A stretch of DNA of 64,000 nucleotides, taken from JABWBP01 sp964522165 (GTDB lineage: Bacteria > Calditrichota > Calditrichia > RBG-13-44-9 > J075). A program made the position numbers and the translations under genes. Under the pieces are notes generated by a model. The model had not been told where the DNA came from and did not search any database. It worked only from the letters and a program-made list of their open reading frames with translations. Location of the stretch: positions 1 to 64,000 of the forward strand of contig CAZFVV010000001.1 of the NCBI GenBank assembly GCA_964522165.1, written 5' to 3'. Shown one piece after another: positions 52,124-60,513 of the stretch (positions are counted from its first letter, which is position 1; each line of letters opens with the position of its first letter).

Positions 52124-53020
52124 TCACTCCTTCCCGCGCACTTCGATGGCGCCCTGGCGCCGGGAGACCCGGTAGGGCGCGCCGAGCAATGCGTTCTCCA
52201 AATGATCCACGAGTTGCCCGGCGCTTTCCGGGAAGACCTGGGGAGAGGGCGCGCCTTCCAAAACACAGTGAACCCGGTTCGCCTCTACCTCTACGATCCA
52301 GCGGGGCGGGGTGCGGCGCTGGCCGGTTTGCGCGTTGAGATACGCAAAAAGCTCCGCCAGCACCCGGTTTGTTTCCGCAATCCGGCTTTCGACCCTTTGC
52401 ACGATTTCGGGGGGAATGCTCTCCGCGACCGCCGCAGTTCTGCGGTAGATGCGCCAGGAGCGCTCCCGGGATTCATTCGCCAGGTTCGACCAGCCATAGC
52501 GCGGTTCTCCGCCCGGATTTTTGACATACACCCGGCCGCGGTAAGCAAATAAGCGCAGCAGCCGCTCCCCCTTTTCCAGGTAGAATCGCTGCGCGCGCGG
52601 GGTGGATTCGGGCGCAGGATTTTGCGTGATAAACAACGCCTGGTTCGCCAACACCTCTACCGTATCCCGCAGCAGGGTGCAATTATCGAAAACCCGGTGG
52701 AAACCGATGCGATCCGCGTGCATAAGCTGCCGGCGCTCGTCGGCGAGGAGGAAATAGAGCGAATGGTCGGCCTGCACCTTTATACAGGGAGTGAATCCGT
52801 CGCTCAAATACCCATCGGCGTCTATGATTTGCAAGGGCTGATAGGGTGCCAGGGGGGTTTCCTGCCGGGCATCGATGCGCTGCTGGAATTTGTCATAAAT
52901 GACCAGCTCGCGGGGATTTTCAACGGTCAGGAAGTCTGCGGTCTGGGCGGGGAGAAGGCCGCTAAGCGCAAAGAGCAGGGCGCAGAGCGCAGAGCGCAGA
53001 GTGCATGGCGCATAGCGCAT
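52124..53020 (-). CDS. hypothetical secreted protein with repeat-derived signal peptide
   Basis: 298 residues. MRYAPCTLRSALCALLFALSG forms a plausible signal peptide (cleavage after LLPAQ), then a beta-rich body (FLTVENPRELVIYDKFQQRID; LRLFAYRGRVYVKNPGGEPRYGW). No family recognised. The signal peptide coding sequence is part of a GCGCA hairpin, and no good ribosome-binding site is visible, so the start is uncertain; the frame stays open another 41 codons. It lies inside the transporter cluster. Confidence 0.65.
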   Translation of the reverse strand: MRYAPCTLRSALCALLFALSGLLPAQTADFLTVENPRELVIYDKFQQRIDARQETPLAPYQPLQIIDADGYLSDGFTPCIKVQADHSLYFLLADERRQLMHADRIGFHRVFDNCTLLRDTVEVLANQALFITQNPAPESTPRAQRFYLEKGERLLRLFAYRGRVYVKNPGGEPRYGWSNLANESRERSWRIYRRTAAVAESIPPEIVQRVESRIAETNRVLAELFAYLNAQTGQRRTPPRWIVEVEANRVHCVLEGAPSPQVFPESAGQLVDHLENALLGAPYRVSRRQGAIEVRGKE

Positions 53021-53137
53021 GGAGCAAGGAGCAGAACGCAGAGTGCATGGTGCAAAGGGGGAATCGGAGAGCCGGCAGCACGTACGCCCCACGCTCTGCG
53101 CCATGCGCCATACGCTCTGCGTCATGCGCTTTGCTCC
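52964..53137. repeat. GCGCA-type degenerate hairpin overlapping a gene start
   Basis: The left arm (GCGCAAAGAGCAGGGCGCAG, AGCGCAGAGCGCAGAGTGCA, TGGCGCATAGCGCATGG) and right arm (ACGCTCTGCGCCATGCGCCA, TACGCTCTGCGTCATGCGCT) pair imperfectly around a 35-base interior. It begins just after the stop of the Uma2 gene and extends into the coding region of the following secreted protein. Confidence 0.82.
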
Positions 53138-53139
53138 CC

Positions 53140-53796
53140 TCACTTCAACATCCTCTTTAGAAAGTTCAGGTTTTCCTCGGGGCTGAAAATCGCCGGGATG
53201 GGAATCTCGAACCCGTCGATTACCAGGCTTTTCACCGTTCCCGATCCGGATTTGCTGAGCAGTTGGTACTCCTCGCCTTTCAGAACGTATTGCTCTAAGA
53301 TTTGCTGATCCGGGTCGATGATCCAGTACTCGCCGACGCCGTGGGCGGCGTAATCCTCGAATTTGATCTCGCGGTCGAAATGCTCAGTGCCGGGGGACAA
53401 TACTTCCGCGATAAAATCCGGCGCCGGGAACTTAACCTGGTTTGGCTGGAAGAATTTAGATTTCTCGCGCTTAAAAAAGCAGATATCCGGTTCGTAATCA
53501 TTGCGAGTAAATGAAACCATGATTTTTTCGATTCCTACGTAACCGAGATCGTTGATTCGAGCGTAGTTGTCAAGGAGAATTGCCAGTAGTTTTACTGCGT
53601 TATTGTGGCTCAACCTTACCGGGGTATGATAGACAATTTCCCCGTTGATAAATTCAGCCTTATCATCTTCCTTGATTTGCCGGTAAAACTGTTTCCGCTT
53701 TTCCTGCTCCGCGGAAAGAATCTCCTGGATTTCCTCCAGGTAGAGTTTCAGCTTTGGAGAGTTGCGCAGTTTTTCTAACAAAGCGGTTTCCATCAT
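53140..53796 (-). CDS. Uma2 family (DUF820) endonuclease-like protein
   Basis: 218 residues. A helical N-terminal extension (about 1-50) precedes the Uma2 core: AEFINGEIVYHTP, YEPDICFFKRE (Asp), PDFIAEVLSPGTEHFDREIKFEDYAAHGVGEYWIID (Glu and Lys). GGGAG precedes the ATGATG start. It is the second member of this family in the window, unrelated in detail to the first. Uma2 genes are often scattered, so its place within the transporter cluster may mean nothing. Confidence 0.9.
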   Translation of the reverse strand: MMETALLEKLRNSPKLKLYLEEIQEILSAEQEKRKQFYRQIKEDDKAEFINGEIVYHTPVRLSHNNAVKLLAILLDNYARINDLGYVGIEKIMVSFTRNDYEPDICFFKREKSKFFQPNQVKFPAPDFIAEVLSPGTEHFDREIKFEDYAAHGVGEYWIIDPDQQILEQYVLKGEEYQLLSKSGSGTVKSLVIDGFEIPIPAIFSPEENLNFLKRMLK

Positions 53797-53873
53797 TCAA
53801 CTCCCTGGCTTATGTATGCTGATGTAACAGAAATCCTTCGCCGAAGACGAAATCTGCCTCCCGGCCCCTGCCC

Positions 53874-53991
53874 CGGCAAAACTGAAGTTTTGCACTCCTA
53901 ATCCACCCGCTCACGCCATTTGAGTCTGGAAGACGAAATCCCGACATGCGGCCAGGGAAGGCCGCGTCTTTGTCGGGATTCTCACCCAGCC
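53874..53991. repeat. palindrome block flanked by a duplicated gene 3' end
   Basis: A GCAAAACTGAAGTTTTGC palindrome (53876-53893) is followed by a 25-base stretch (53897-53921) that repeats the last codons of the binding-protein gene (53992-54016, 23 of 25 identical). Between lies a hairpin AATCCCGAC...GTCGGGATT (53937-53980) with an inner GCGGCC/GGCCGC stem. This suggests insertion of the hairpin with duplication of the target. Confidence 0.7.
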
Positions 53992-53992
53992 C

Positions 53993-55732
53993 CTAATCCA
54001 CCCGCTCTCTCCATTTCTCAATCGTAGAAAGCTGCGAGGCCACCCCGTAGAGATCGATGCTGCCGGCCTCGAACTGGGTGCGAAAATAGGCCAGTGAGGG
54101 CAGGGAGAATAACCACGCGCCCAGGGCCAGCTCCTGTTCGACCTGGTCCACGTACTGGGCGTACACCTGTTTGTCGCCGATATGGTTGGTGTGCATAAAT
54201 CCGTACGTGTATTCCAAGAATTTCAGGGTCGCTTCCTGTTCGGGGCCGCCGCGGGCGGCGTCGAGGCGGCAGAAATTGTTGTTCGCCTGTAACGATTGGG
54301 GAGCGGCGACGGAAGCGCCTTTAGCGTCCATCTGGGTCGCCAGGCTGATTTTGTAGGTTTCCAAATCCGGTTCCCGCAAAAAGATATTGTAGAGATCGAA
54401 CAAAAAGGTGCTGCGATAGCCGTCGATGGCGATCAGCAGGGCGTCGTAATCGCCCTGTTTGACGGCGTCGTTGGTCACCGCCAGGGCGCGAACCCGTCCA
54501 CGGGTCAGGGCCGGGTCGTTCAGGATATCGAGCAAATCCGCGTATTCCTCGCGGTGGCCGTAATTCAGGCATCCCACGATACGCAAAGTGTCCGGCAGCA
54601 GGGAGAAGTCCGGCGAGGAGGTATCCTGTGGCGGCGGCAATACGATTTCTTCTTCCACGTAATAGGTGGTGGAGGGGAAAACGCTGCGGTTCAGATAGTC
54701 GGAATAATTATCGGAGTTGCCTTTATAGTCGGTGATATGGCGCTGCTGGGGCGTGTTCACCTTGTAGAAGCGCTCCACAATAGCGCGGTTGTTGAAGAGC
54801 TTTCGCGCTTCTTTCCGTTGCGCCTGGTTCAGGCGCTGGGTGTTGAACAGCAGGGCGAAAAAAGTGGTGCTGATATTGGATTTATAGAAATACTTCTCGG
54901 GATTTTCCAGAATCGGGGAAAGGCTACCGAAGGGAGTGCTCAACAGCACGTTGAAGTTATTGTTTTTGAATTCCGTGGTATAGGTGCTGTTGTCGATATA
55001 GGGTTTCAGGTTTACCCGGGTGATGGTGGCGCTGCCGGCGGGGCTGCGGTAGTAATTGGAGGTTTCGGCCAGTGGCGTGAGGGCCAGGTACGGGCCGCTG
55101 CCGTTATAGAAATTCAGGGCGTTCAGATCGGAGTTGGCCGGGATGATTTTAAAAGAGAGCACTTCCATGATGTCCGCGTCGGTCCAAATCCGGTCGCTCT
55201 TGAATTGGAAGCGAATCTCCCCATTGGCGTCCGGCCCCTCGAAATCCCAGGATTGTAGCGCCTGGGAAACCAGGATGTAATCCGGCGACAGGCTTCCTAA
55301 GTCACGGATACGCCGCAGGGTAAAGCGCAAATCTTCCGCGGAAAAATAACGATCCTGCGCATCGGTGATCGTCACCTCATCATCTTTCACCTGCACGTTA
55401 AAACTGCTGTGCCATTTTTTCTTGATATTCAGACGTACGGTAACGACGTTGTTCGCGTCAATGCCGATGAATTCTCCTAAGCCGTCCTCGTAAATGATGC
55501 CGCTGGGGTTGGCGGAAATATTGAACAGCCCGTCGAAGAGCACCTCATCTAACTTGTCGGAGAGGTCCACCGCATGGGGCAGGTGCGGATCGATGACCGG
55601 TTTCTGGTGCGAAATGTAAGGAATGGCGATCTGGTCCGATAAATCCTTGCGCAATACCAGCCAGAGAACCAACACTAACAATGCCACCCCCAGTACGGTC
55701 CCCCCGATGATGAAAATGTTCTTTTTCTGCAT
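53993..55732 (-). CDS. membrane-anchored family 5 (peptide-type) substrate-binding protein
   Basis: 579 residues. An uncleaved-looking N-terminal helix (IFIIGGTVLGVALLVLVLWLVL) replaces the usual lipobox. The body follows the family 5 extracellular solute-binding fold: ISHQKPVIDPHLPHAVD ... LDEVLFDGLF, VVTVRLNIKKKWH, FSAEDLRFTLRRI and NNRAIVERFYKV. It would deliver peptides or similar solutes to the two permeases downstream. AAAGGAAA precedes the ATG. The C-terminus (KWRERVD) is duplicated in the 3' spacer. Confidence 0.85.
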   Translation of the reverse strand: MQKKNIFIIGGTVLGVALLVLVLWLVLRKDLSDQIAIPYISHQKPVIDPHLPHAVDLSDKLDEVLFDGLFNISANPSGIIYEDGLGEFIGIDANNVVTVRLNIKKKWHSSFNVQVKDDEVTITDAQDRYFSAEDLRFTLRRIRDLGSLSPDYILVSQALQSWDFEGPDANGEIRFQFKSDRIWTDADIMEVLSFKIIPANSDLNALNFYNGSGPYLALTPLAETSNYYRSPAGSATITRVNLKPYIDNSTYTTEFKNNNFNVLLSTPFGSLSPILENPEKYFYKSNISTTFFALLFNTQRLNQAQRKEARKLFNNRAIVERFYKVNTPQQRHITDYKGNSDNYSDYLNRSVFPSTTYYVEEEIVLPPPQDTSSPDFSLLPDTLRIVGCLNYGHREEYADLLDILNDPALTRGRVRALAVTNDAVKQGDYDALLIAIDGYRSTFLFDLYNIFLREPDLETYKISLATQMDAKGASVAAPQSLQANNNFCRLDAARGGPEQEATLKFLEYTYGFMHTNHIGDKQVYAQYVDQVEQELALGAWLFSLPSLAYFRTQFEAGSIDLYGVASQLSTIEKWRERVD

Positions 55733-55762
55733 ATTTTTCCTTTCTATCGCTCAGTTTTTTTT

Positions 55763-55878
55763 CGCATGGCGCATGGCGCAGAGTGCATAGCGCATAGTGT
55801 AGAATTTTCATACGCCACAAGCCCTGCCCCATGCGCTCTGCTGTATGCTCTATGCGCCACGCGCTTTGCGCTATGCTA
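55763..55878. repeat. GCGCA-type degenerate hairpin
   Basis: Left arm CGCATGGCGCATGGCGCAGA, GTGCATAGCGCATAGTG; right arm CATGCGCTCTGCTGTATGCT, CTATGCGCCACGCGCTTTGC, GCTATG. The right arm ends on the TAG stop (complement CTA) of the upstream lipoprotein gene. Confidence 0.82.
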
Positions 55879-58236
55879 ATTTTTCTTGATCAACGGGCGC
55901 TGGCACATCACGCTCACTTCCAACACCTTGAACGCGGAGTGCTTGAAGCGCACTTCCAGAATGTTGTCGCGGTTTTTGACCATTTGCACCGGGGTAAGCT
56001 GGCACTCATAGTCGTTGTCCGGGGTGGGGGAGGTGATGGTAAAGCGCCCTTCGTTTTTCAGCACGTTGCCGTTCATGGTGATGCGTTCGTACCACTGCTC
56101 CTGCCCGGCCCGGCTTGCAACCTCCCGGGGCAGTTTGATGTTCACGTCGAAGACCGGGAACTGGGCGTCGGATTCGATCTGGATGTTCAACTTGAACATG
56201 TATTCATTGCCGGCCTGCGAATTGGCGTTCACCGGGAGCACGTAGATTTTGCGGTACTCCGTAGGTTTGGTGATCCACTTGGCGGCCTGGGGATCGCATT
56301 CCGCCACCAGGTTGCGGATTTTCCGGTCGCTGCCCTTGTAATATTTGCCGTGGGTGACAATCGCCCGCGCCCTTGCAACCCCGTTATCGCCGGGATTGCG
56401 CTCGAATTCCCGGTAGAGGTTTTCAATCGACATTTTCGGGAATTGATCGTACTTGAAGGAGTCTAAGTAATTCTGAATCCGTTTTTTGTTCGCTTCCAGA
56501 ACGGAAGCGCCGCCGGAAGAAAAGGTCAATTCATGTACCGGGCTGAACGCCGGGTTTGCATAGAGGGAGTCCACCTTCTGGTACACCGCCTTGTTGGCCT
56601 CGATGAAAACGTTGATGCGCTTGCGGGATTCCTCTTCCACGGTGCTGACCAGGCGCTCCTCGGCGTTTTTCACGGTCTGGTTTTTTCGCGGCAGCGCGGC
56701 GTCATAATCCAGGAAGTTGCGGTCTTCGTATAACGCCCGGATTTTACTCTCCGCGACGCTCCACAACTGGTTCTCCAGGGCGATGTTGATGTCGCTTTCC
56801 TGCTGCTGGAGCGAAAGCTGGTCGATGTTGCCGTACTGCCGGGTTAGAAAATCCAGGCCGGGGTTCAGTTTCAGCAACCGGATAATTTCGCTGTAATTCG
56901 ATTGGGCTTTCAGACGGTTGATTTGCGGAACCAGGGCTGCGGCGGTCTGGAAACCGAGCTGCAAAGTGCGAATTTCTTCGCCGGTGGCGCGGGCGGCCTG
57001 GTCTAACCGGGTAACGCAGCGGTAAGCGGCAAATTTCCCGTAGGTGGTTGCGGAAACCCGCGGCAGCGACGCCGCCAGTTTGTCGATTTGCGACTGCAAG
57101 CGGGGATAAAAGTTGTCCGAAGGCCATTCCCCGGTTCCTTCGAGGCTTGCCTTGATATCCTCCAGGCCGCCGCGGGCGTTTGCCACCGCCTCCGCGTCGC
57201 GGTTAAAAGTTCGGATCGCGCCGGACACGGCTTTAAAACGGGCGTCGGGCTGCTGGTTGCACTCCCGGAAAAGCGCCTCGGCTTTATCTAACGGGTAATC
57301 GACCGGGGAAATGTCGGTTTTCTGTTGCAGCACTTTTTCCAGGTACGGGGCAAGCTCCGGCAGCCGGTTGCCGATATTCTGCCGCGCTTCCTGCACCACG
57401 TTTTCCGCAAACTCATCTTTGCGCTCAAAAAAAGCCATAAAATCCGGCACCGCCAGGGCAAAGGCGTCGGCATCGGAGCGGCTTGCGCTCTCTTTGTTGA
57501 GGGCGTTCAGCATCACCTGGTAATTTTCCTGGAAACGCAGCTCGCTTTCCAGCTCGTTTTTCAGCCCCACGTAATCCAGGTACGCCTTGTCATCGGAATT
57601 TTTGATTTCCGGGGGAAAGATGGCTTCGATTTTCTGCAATTCGCTTTGCAGCGATTTCAGGGTTTGATTTTTCCGGCGGGTATCGGCCAACTCCTCATCG
57701 AAGCGTAAATCCTGCGCCCGGAGGGTGCTGCCCAGGGCCTCGTAATTTCCCCGGTCCACTTTGTTCCTCGCCAGGGTAAGCTGAAATTCGGCGCTGCGAG
57801 TTTCGAACTGGTAGCGCCAGATCGGCACGTAACGGTAATCCAGGGTGAGTTCCAGGTTTTGCCGAACATCTTCCACCACCCAGTAGTAAGCAGTGGCCGC
57901 CCGCCCGATTTTATACACATTGACATTGTCATCTGCGGCGCTCTCATCGTTTACCGGGATGTCGCCTTTGCCCTTGGTGAATTGTTCCGTCAGGTGGGAA
58001 GTGAGCGAGGGGAGATCATTTCCCCGCAAGACCAGGTACATGTTGTCCGCCTGGGTGCCGGGGAAAATCATGTAATATTTTTTTCCTTTTTTGAGCTTGA
58101 AGCGTTTATCCTTATTGAGTAATTGAATGTATTCGCCTTCCCGGGAAAAAATTTCCGGTTTTGGCGTCAGTTGCTTGTAGGGGCTGCATGAACTCAAAAA
58201 AATCAGAATAGCCAATAATGCAACGCTCAGTTTCAT
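55876..58236 (-). CDS. large coiled-coil lipoprotein
   Basis: 786 residues from the ATG with AAAGGG upstream. MKLSVALLAILIFLSSCSP is a lipoprotein signal with lipobox LSSC. The central part (about 170-600) is long and helical with heptad-like stretches (TRRKNQTLKSLQSELQKIEAIFPP). The C-terminal part holds an OmpA/peptidoglycan-like segment (ALEANKKRIQNYLDSFKY) and a beta-sandwich ending FKVLEVSVMCQRP. No known family recognised. It appears to be the first gene of the transporter cluster, 143 bases before the binding protein. Confidence 0.75.
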   Translation of the reverse strand: MKLSVALLAILIFLSSCSPYKQLTPKPEIFSREGEYIQLLNKDKRFKLKKGKKYYMIFPGTQADNMYLVLRGNDLPSLTSHLTEQFTKGKGDIPVNDESAADDNVNVYKIGRAATAYYWVVEDVRQNLELTLDYRYVPIWRYQFETRSAEFQLTLARNKVDRGNYEALGSTLRAQDLRFDEELADTRRKNQTLKSLQSELQKIEAIFPPEIKNSDDKAYLDYVGLKNELESELRFQENYQVMLNALNKESASRSDADAFALAVPDFMAFFERKDEFAENVVQEARQNIGNRLPELAPYLEKVLQQKTDISPVDYPLDKAEALFRECNQQPDARFKAVSGAIRTFNRDAEAVANARGGLEDIKASLEGTGEWPSDNFYPRLQSQIDKLAASLPRVSATTYGKFAAYRCVTRLDQAARATGEEIRTLQLGFQTAAALVPQINRLKAQSNYSEIIRLLKLNPGLDFLTRQYGNIDQLSLQQQESDINIALENQLWSVAESKIRALYEDRNFLDYDAALPRKNQTVKNAEERLVSTVEEESRKRINVFIEANKAVYQKVDSLYANPAFSPVHELTFSSGGASVLEANKKRIQNYLDSFKYDQFPKMSIENLYREFERNPGDNGVARARAIVTHGKYYKGSDRKIRNLVAECDPQAAKWITKPTEYRKIYVLPVNANSQAGNEYMFKLNIQIESDAQFPVFDVNIKLPREVASRAGQEQWYERITMNGNVLKNEGRFTITSPTPDNDYECQLTPVQMVKNRDNILEVRFKHSAFKVLEVSVMCQRPLIKKN

Positions 58237-58499
58237 AATCAACCCTTTCTGTATGTGGTTTACGGGCGCTTCCGGCGCATTTCCGGATGCTTTGCAATCG
58301 TGCTTGTTCCTGGCGCATGTCAAATTGCACGCGGTCTAATAAGAAGCTGTTTACGAGCAAAAAGTTTACCAACTGGCTGAGCTTCTGCAATTTGGACGAC
58401 TCCACCCCCGAACCCTACGAAATTCAAATATACTTAATAAATCAAGGGCGGAATAGCAACTTGATAATAAAAATCGAGGGTGGGGAGCGTGGGGCGGGA

Positions 58500-58556
58500 G
58501 GGGTAGGCAGTGGCAATAGGCAGTAGGCAATTACTCCTGCTAACTGCTCCTGCGCC
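58500..58556. repeat. GGCAGTAGGCAAT-type degenerate hairpin
   Basis: Left arm GGTAGGCAGTGGCAATAGGC, AGTAGGCAATTA; right arm CTCCTGCTAACTGCTCCTGC. The units resemble the GCAGGAG type at 24.1 kb. Confidence 0.5.
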
Positions 58557-58905
58557 TTAAAAACGAGGAAAAACATTTTGTCGTTTGCAACACAATTGTC
58601 AAGTAATAATTCACGTACTTGAATAAAAATTGAACGCGGATTAGGCTTTAGTCAGTTAACCGGGAGAAACCGGGTGAGAACGGGAATGCCGGTCAGCAAA
58701 TACAAAATTTCATTGAAAGCTTCTCAAAACCATATCCATCGGAACGTTTTGGAAAGCGCACGGAAGGCGGGAGTTCGGTTCCGTCCCCTGCGGAGTGGGT
58801 TGCTGCGAGATTTTTCGCGTGGCGGAAATCACGTATTGAATTTATAAAAATCAATTTTCATTAACCGAAGCTCCCCGCCTGGCCGGCACGGGAAATATGC
58901 AAAAA

Positions 58906-58996
58906 AGTGTTATGGTGTTTTGGTGTTATAGTGTTTGGGTAATTGAACATCTGTACACCGGAACACCATCGCACTAAAATATTACATCACTATAAC
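58906..58996. repeat. GTGTT-type degenerate hairpin
   Basis: Left arm AGTGTTATGGTGTTTTGG, TGTTATAGTGTTTGGG; right arm ACACCGGAACACCATCGCAC, TAAAATATTACATCACTATAAC. The same GGAACACCATCGCAC end occurs in the copy at 43.1 kb. It is the fourth member in the window and not adjacent to a stop codon. Confidence 0.75.
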
Positions 58997-59062
58997 CCGA
59001 ATTTTCTTCAAAACGTCACATAAGCCATAACGGTATTCTACACAAACAGCGAGGTTCGGATC

Positions 59063-59536
59063 ATGGAGCAGTATCACTCGACGATTGGCAGTGTTGCCCG
59101 GGAAATGTTACAAAATTTCACCCGGAAAGAAACCGGTAACGGGGCGCCGTTCTGGGATTTGCGGGAAAATGTAGCCTGGCAGCATCAATTAGTGATGGAT
59201 GCCTGCGGAGAAAGGGTAGCGGGGCCGGCAGTGTATTCCGCGGTGTTCAAAATCTTGCTGGAAATTTACCTTGCGGAAAACAAGGAACAGGCGGAAGATT
59301 TCCTGTATGAGATCGACCCCTGCACCGAGGTTTCCGAATTGACCGCCTGGCTGCACATTTCGGACCGGAATATGGATTATCTCAACCGGGTGCTCTACCA
59401 TGGGAAACCGGCAGACGCTCGCAATATGTTGGCGGAAGCGCACAAATTGTATCTCCAGGATATTGGCGCTCGCTTAATCGAAGCGATTGACGGCTACATC
59501 CTTCAATATATCTATAATGGAAGGGCGGCGAATTAG
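59063..59536 (+). CDS. hypothetical helical cytoplasmic protein
   Basis: 157 residues, predicted mainly helical with no signal peptide or membrane segment. Stretches AVFKILLEIYLAENKEQAEDFLYEID and RLIEAIDGYILQYIYNG are regular amphipathic helices. No family recognised. CGAGG lies before the ATG. It stands alone, facing a decayed gene. Confidence 0.7.
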   Translation: MEQYHSTIGSVAREMLQNFTRKETGNGAPFWDLRENVAWQHQLVMDACGERVAGPAVYSAVFKILLEIYLAENKEQAEDFLYEIDPCTEVSELTAWLHISDRNMDYLNRVLYHGKPADARNMLAEAHKLYLQDIGARLIEAIDGYILQYIYNGRAAN

Positions 59537-59560
59537 CCGCAGTGGAATGGGTGTTCGAGC

Positions 59561-59590
59561 GGTGCGGCGAACAATGATGTTCGTCGCACC
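59561..59590. terminator. convergent hairpin, possible terminator
   Basis: GGTGCGGCGAACA and TGTTCGTCGCACC pair with one mismatch around ATGA, 25 bases after the preceding gene. There is no clear T-tract, so a terminator role is only likely from position. Confidence 0.45.
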
Positions 59591-59623
59591 TCCATAAGTT
59601 TGACGCTGAATGGCATCTCAATC

Positions 59624-60463
59624 TTAATCGATTTTAAATTTGCAAATCGTGATCTGGCTGCCATGATAAACTATATCCATTTGTTCTCTTAAAATCGCCA
59701 GGGGACTTTGATGTCCGAAAAAAATGGCATATTGAGCGCCTTCCCGGTGTTGTTCTAAAAGCAGTTCGGCATCCACATTTTTAGGAAATCGCCACCCGAA
59801 ACGACCCACCCGGTATAATTGGATGGCCGGCAAGGGTCTTCCACCGTCACCCTTGCACTTTGAGGAACATATTGATCAATCAGCTTTCGCGTAGCGATGA
59901 AATCTTTTTCCGAATAATCATCATACCAGGGTCAAAGAGAATATTAAATATTTATTAGATTTTTGCATTTCGGCTTTGATGAAAAAGTATAAAGCCCAAA
60001 CCGTGGCGGTTAGAATGATAATATCGGGTTGGATTTTCCGGGTATAGAAAAAGAATAGCGGTGAGCAGGCAGTTAAATAAACGGCTAAAAGTGCGCCTTT
60101 GCCATGGAGGTAGAGTTTAGACAGCTTATAGATACCCCATAGTCCTGATATTCCGATGAACACCGAAAGAAGCCGGGGCACTAAATGGCGAAATCCGAAT
60201 ACATGATACAGTAAGCCGGTAATATAGTTGTAAACCGGAAACTCCATCCCGGTAATGCCAATCTTGTCTTTTCGTTGATGGGTTCTCGGCTCAAAGATGT
60301 TCTTGCTTTCTCTATAGAAAGCTTCCGCAACTGCCGCAGTATCGGATTCACGCCAGGTGTGATAACCGTTCGGAGGATCGGTAATTCCATATAGATGGCT
60401 TAGAAGGTGAAAAAATAGCATTCCTGCCAAGATTGGCCTTTCTTTTTGTACGGCACTCGGCAT
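59624..60463 (-). pseudogene. decayed family 39-type glycosyltransferase
   Basis: The N-terminal 180 residues are intact: GYHTWRESDTAAVAEAFYRE (catalytic loop) and membrane segments to NKYLIFSLTLV, then a stop. The next bases, in another frame, read WYDDYSEKDFIATRKLIDQYVPQSARVTVED, and a further frame continues LPAIQLYRVGRFGWRFPKNVDAEL to the end. These are the C-terminal pieces of the same protein family. Roughly half of the expected length is deleted and a second frameshift lies near 59830. The intact relative at 6.4-8.0 kb is only distantly similar. Confidence 0.75.
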
Positions 60464-60513
60464 ATGATCAAGACCTCAAACCTGCAGCAAGGGAAGTAAT
60501 TAAATCAGTAACC

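Larger units (their letters stand above)
58237..59062. other. 826-base intergenic spacer
   Basis: A divergent region between the lipoprotein and a small plus-strand gene. Apart from the two repeats listed separately (58500-58556 and 58906-58996) I see no gene, RNA or convincing promoter. Short reading frames here lack ribosome sites and coding character. Confidence 0.5.

Noticed and set aside
58287..58526. Small open frame in the 826-base spacer
   Set aside because: It overlaps the lipoprotein leader on the other strand, has no ribosome site and ends in a low-complexity repeat.
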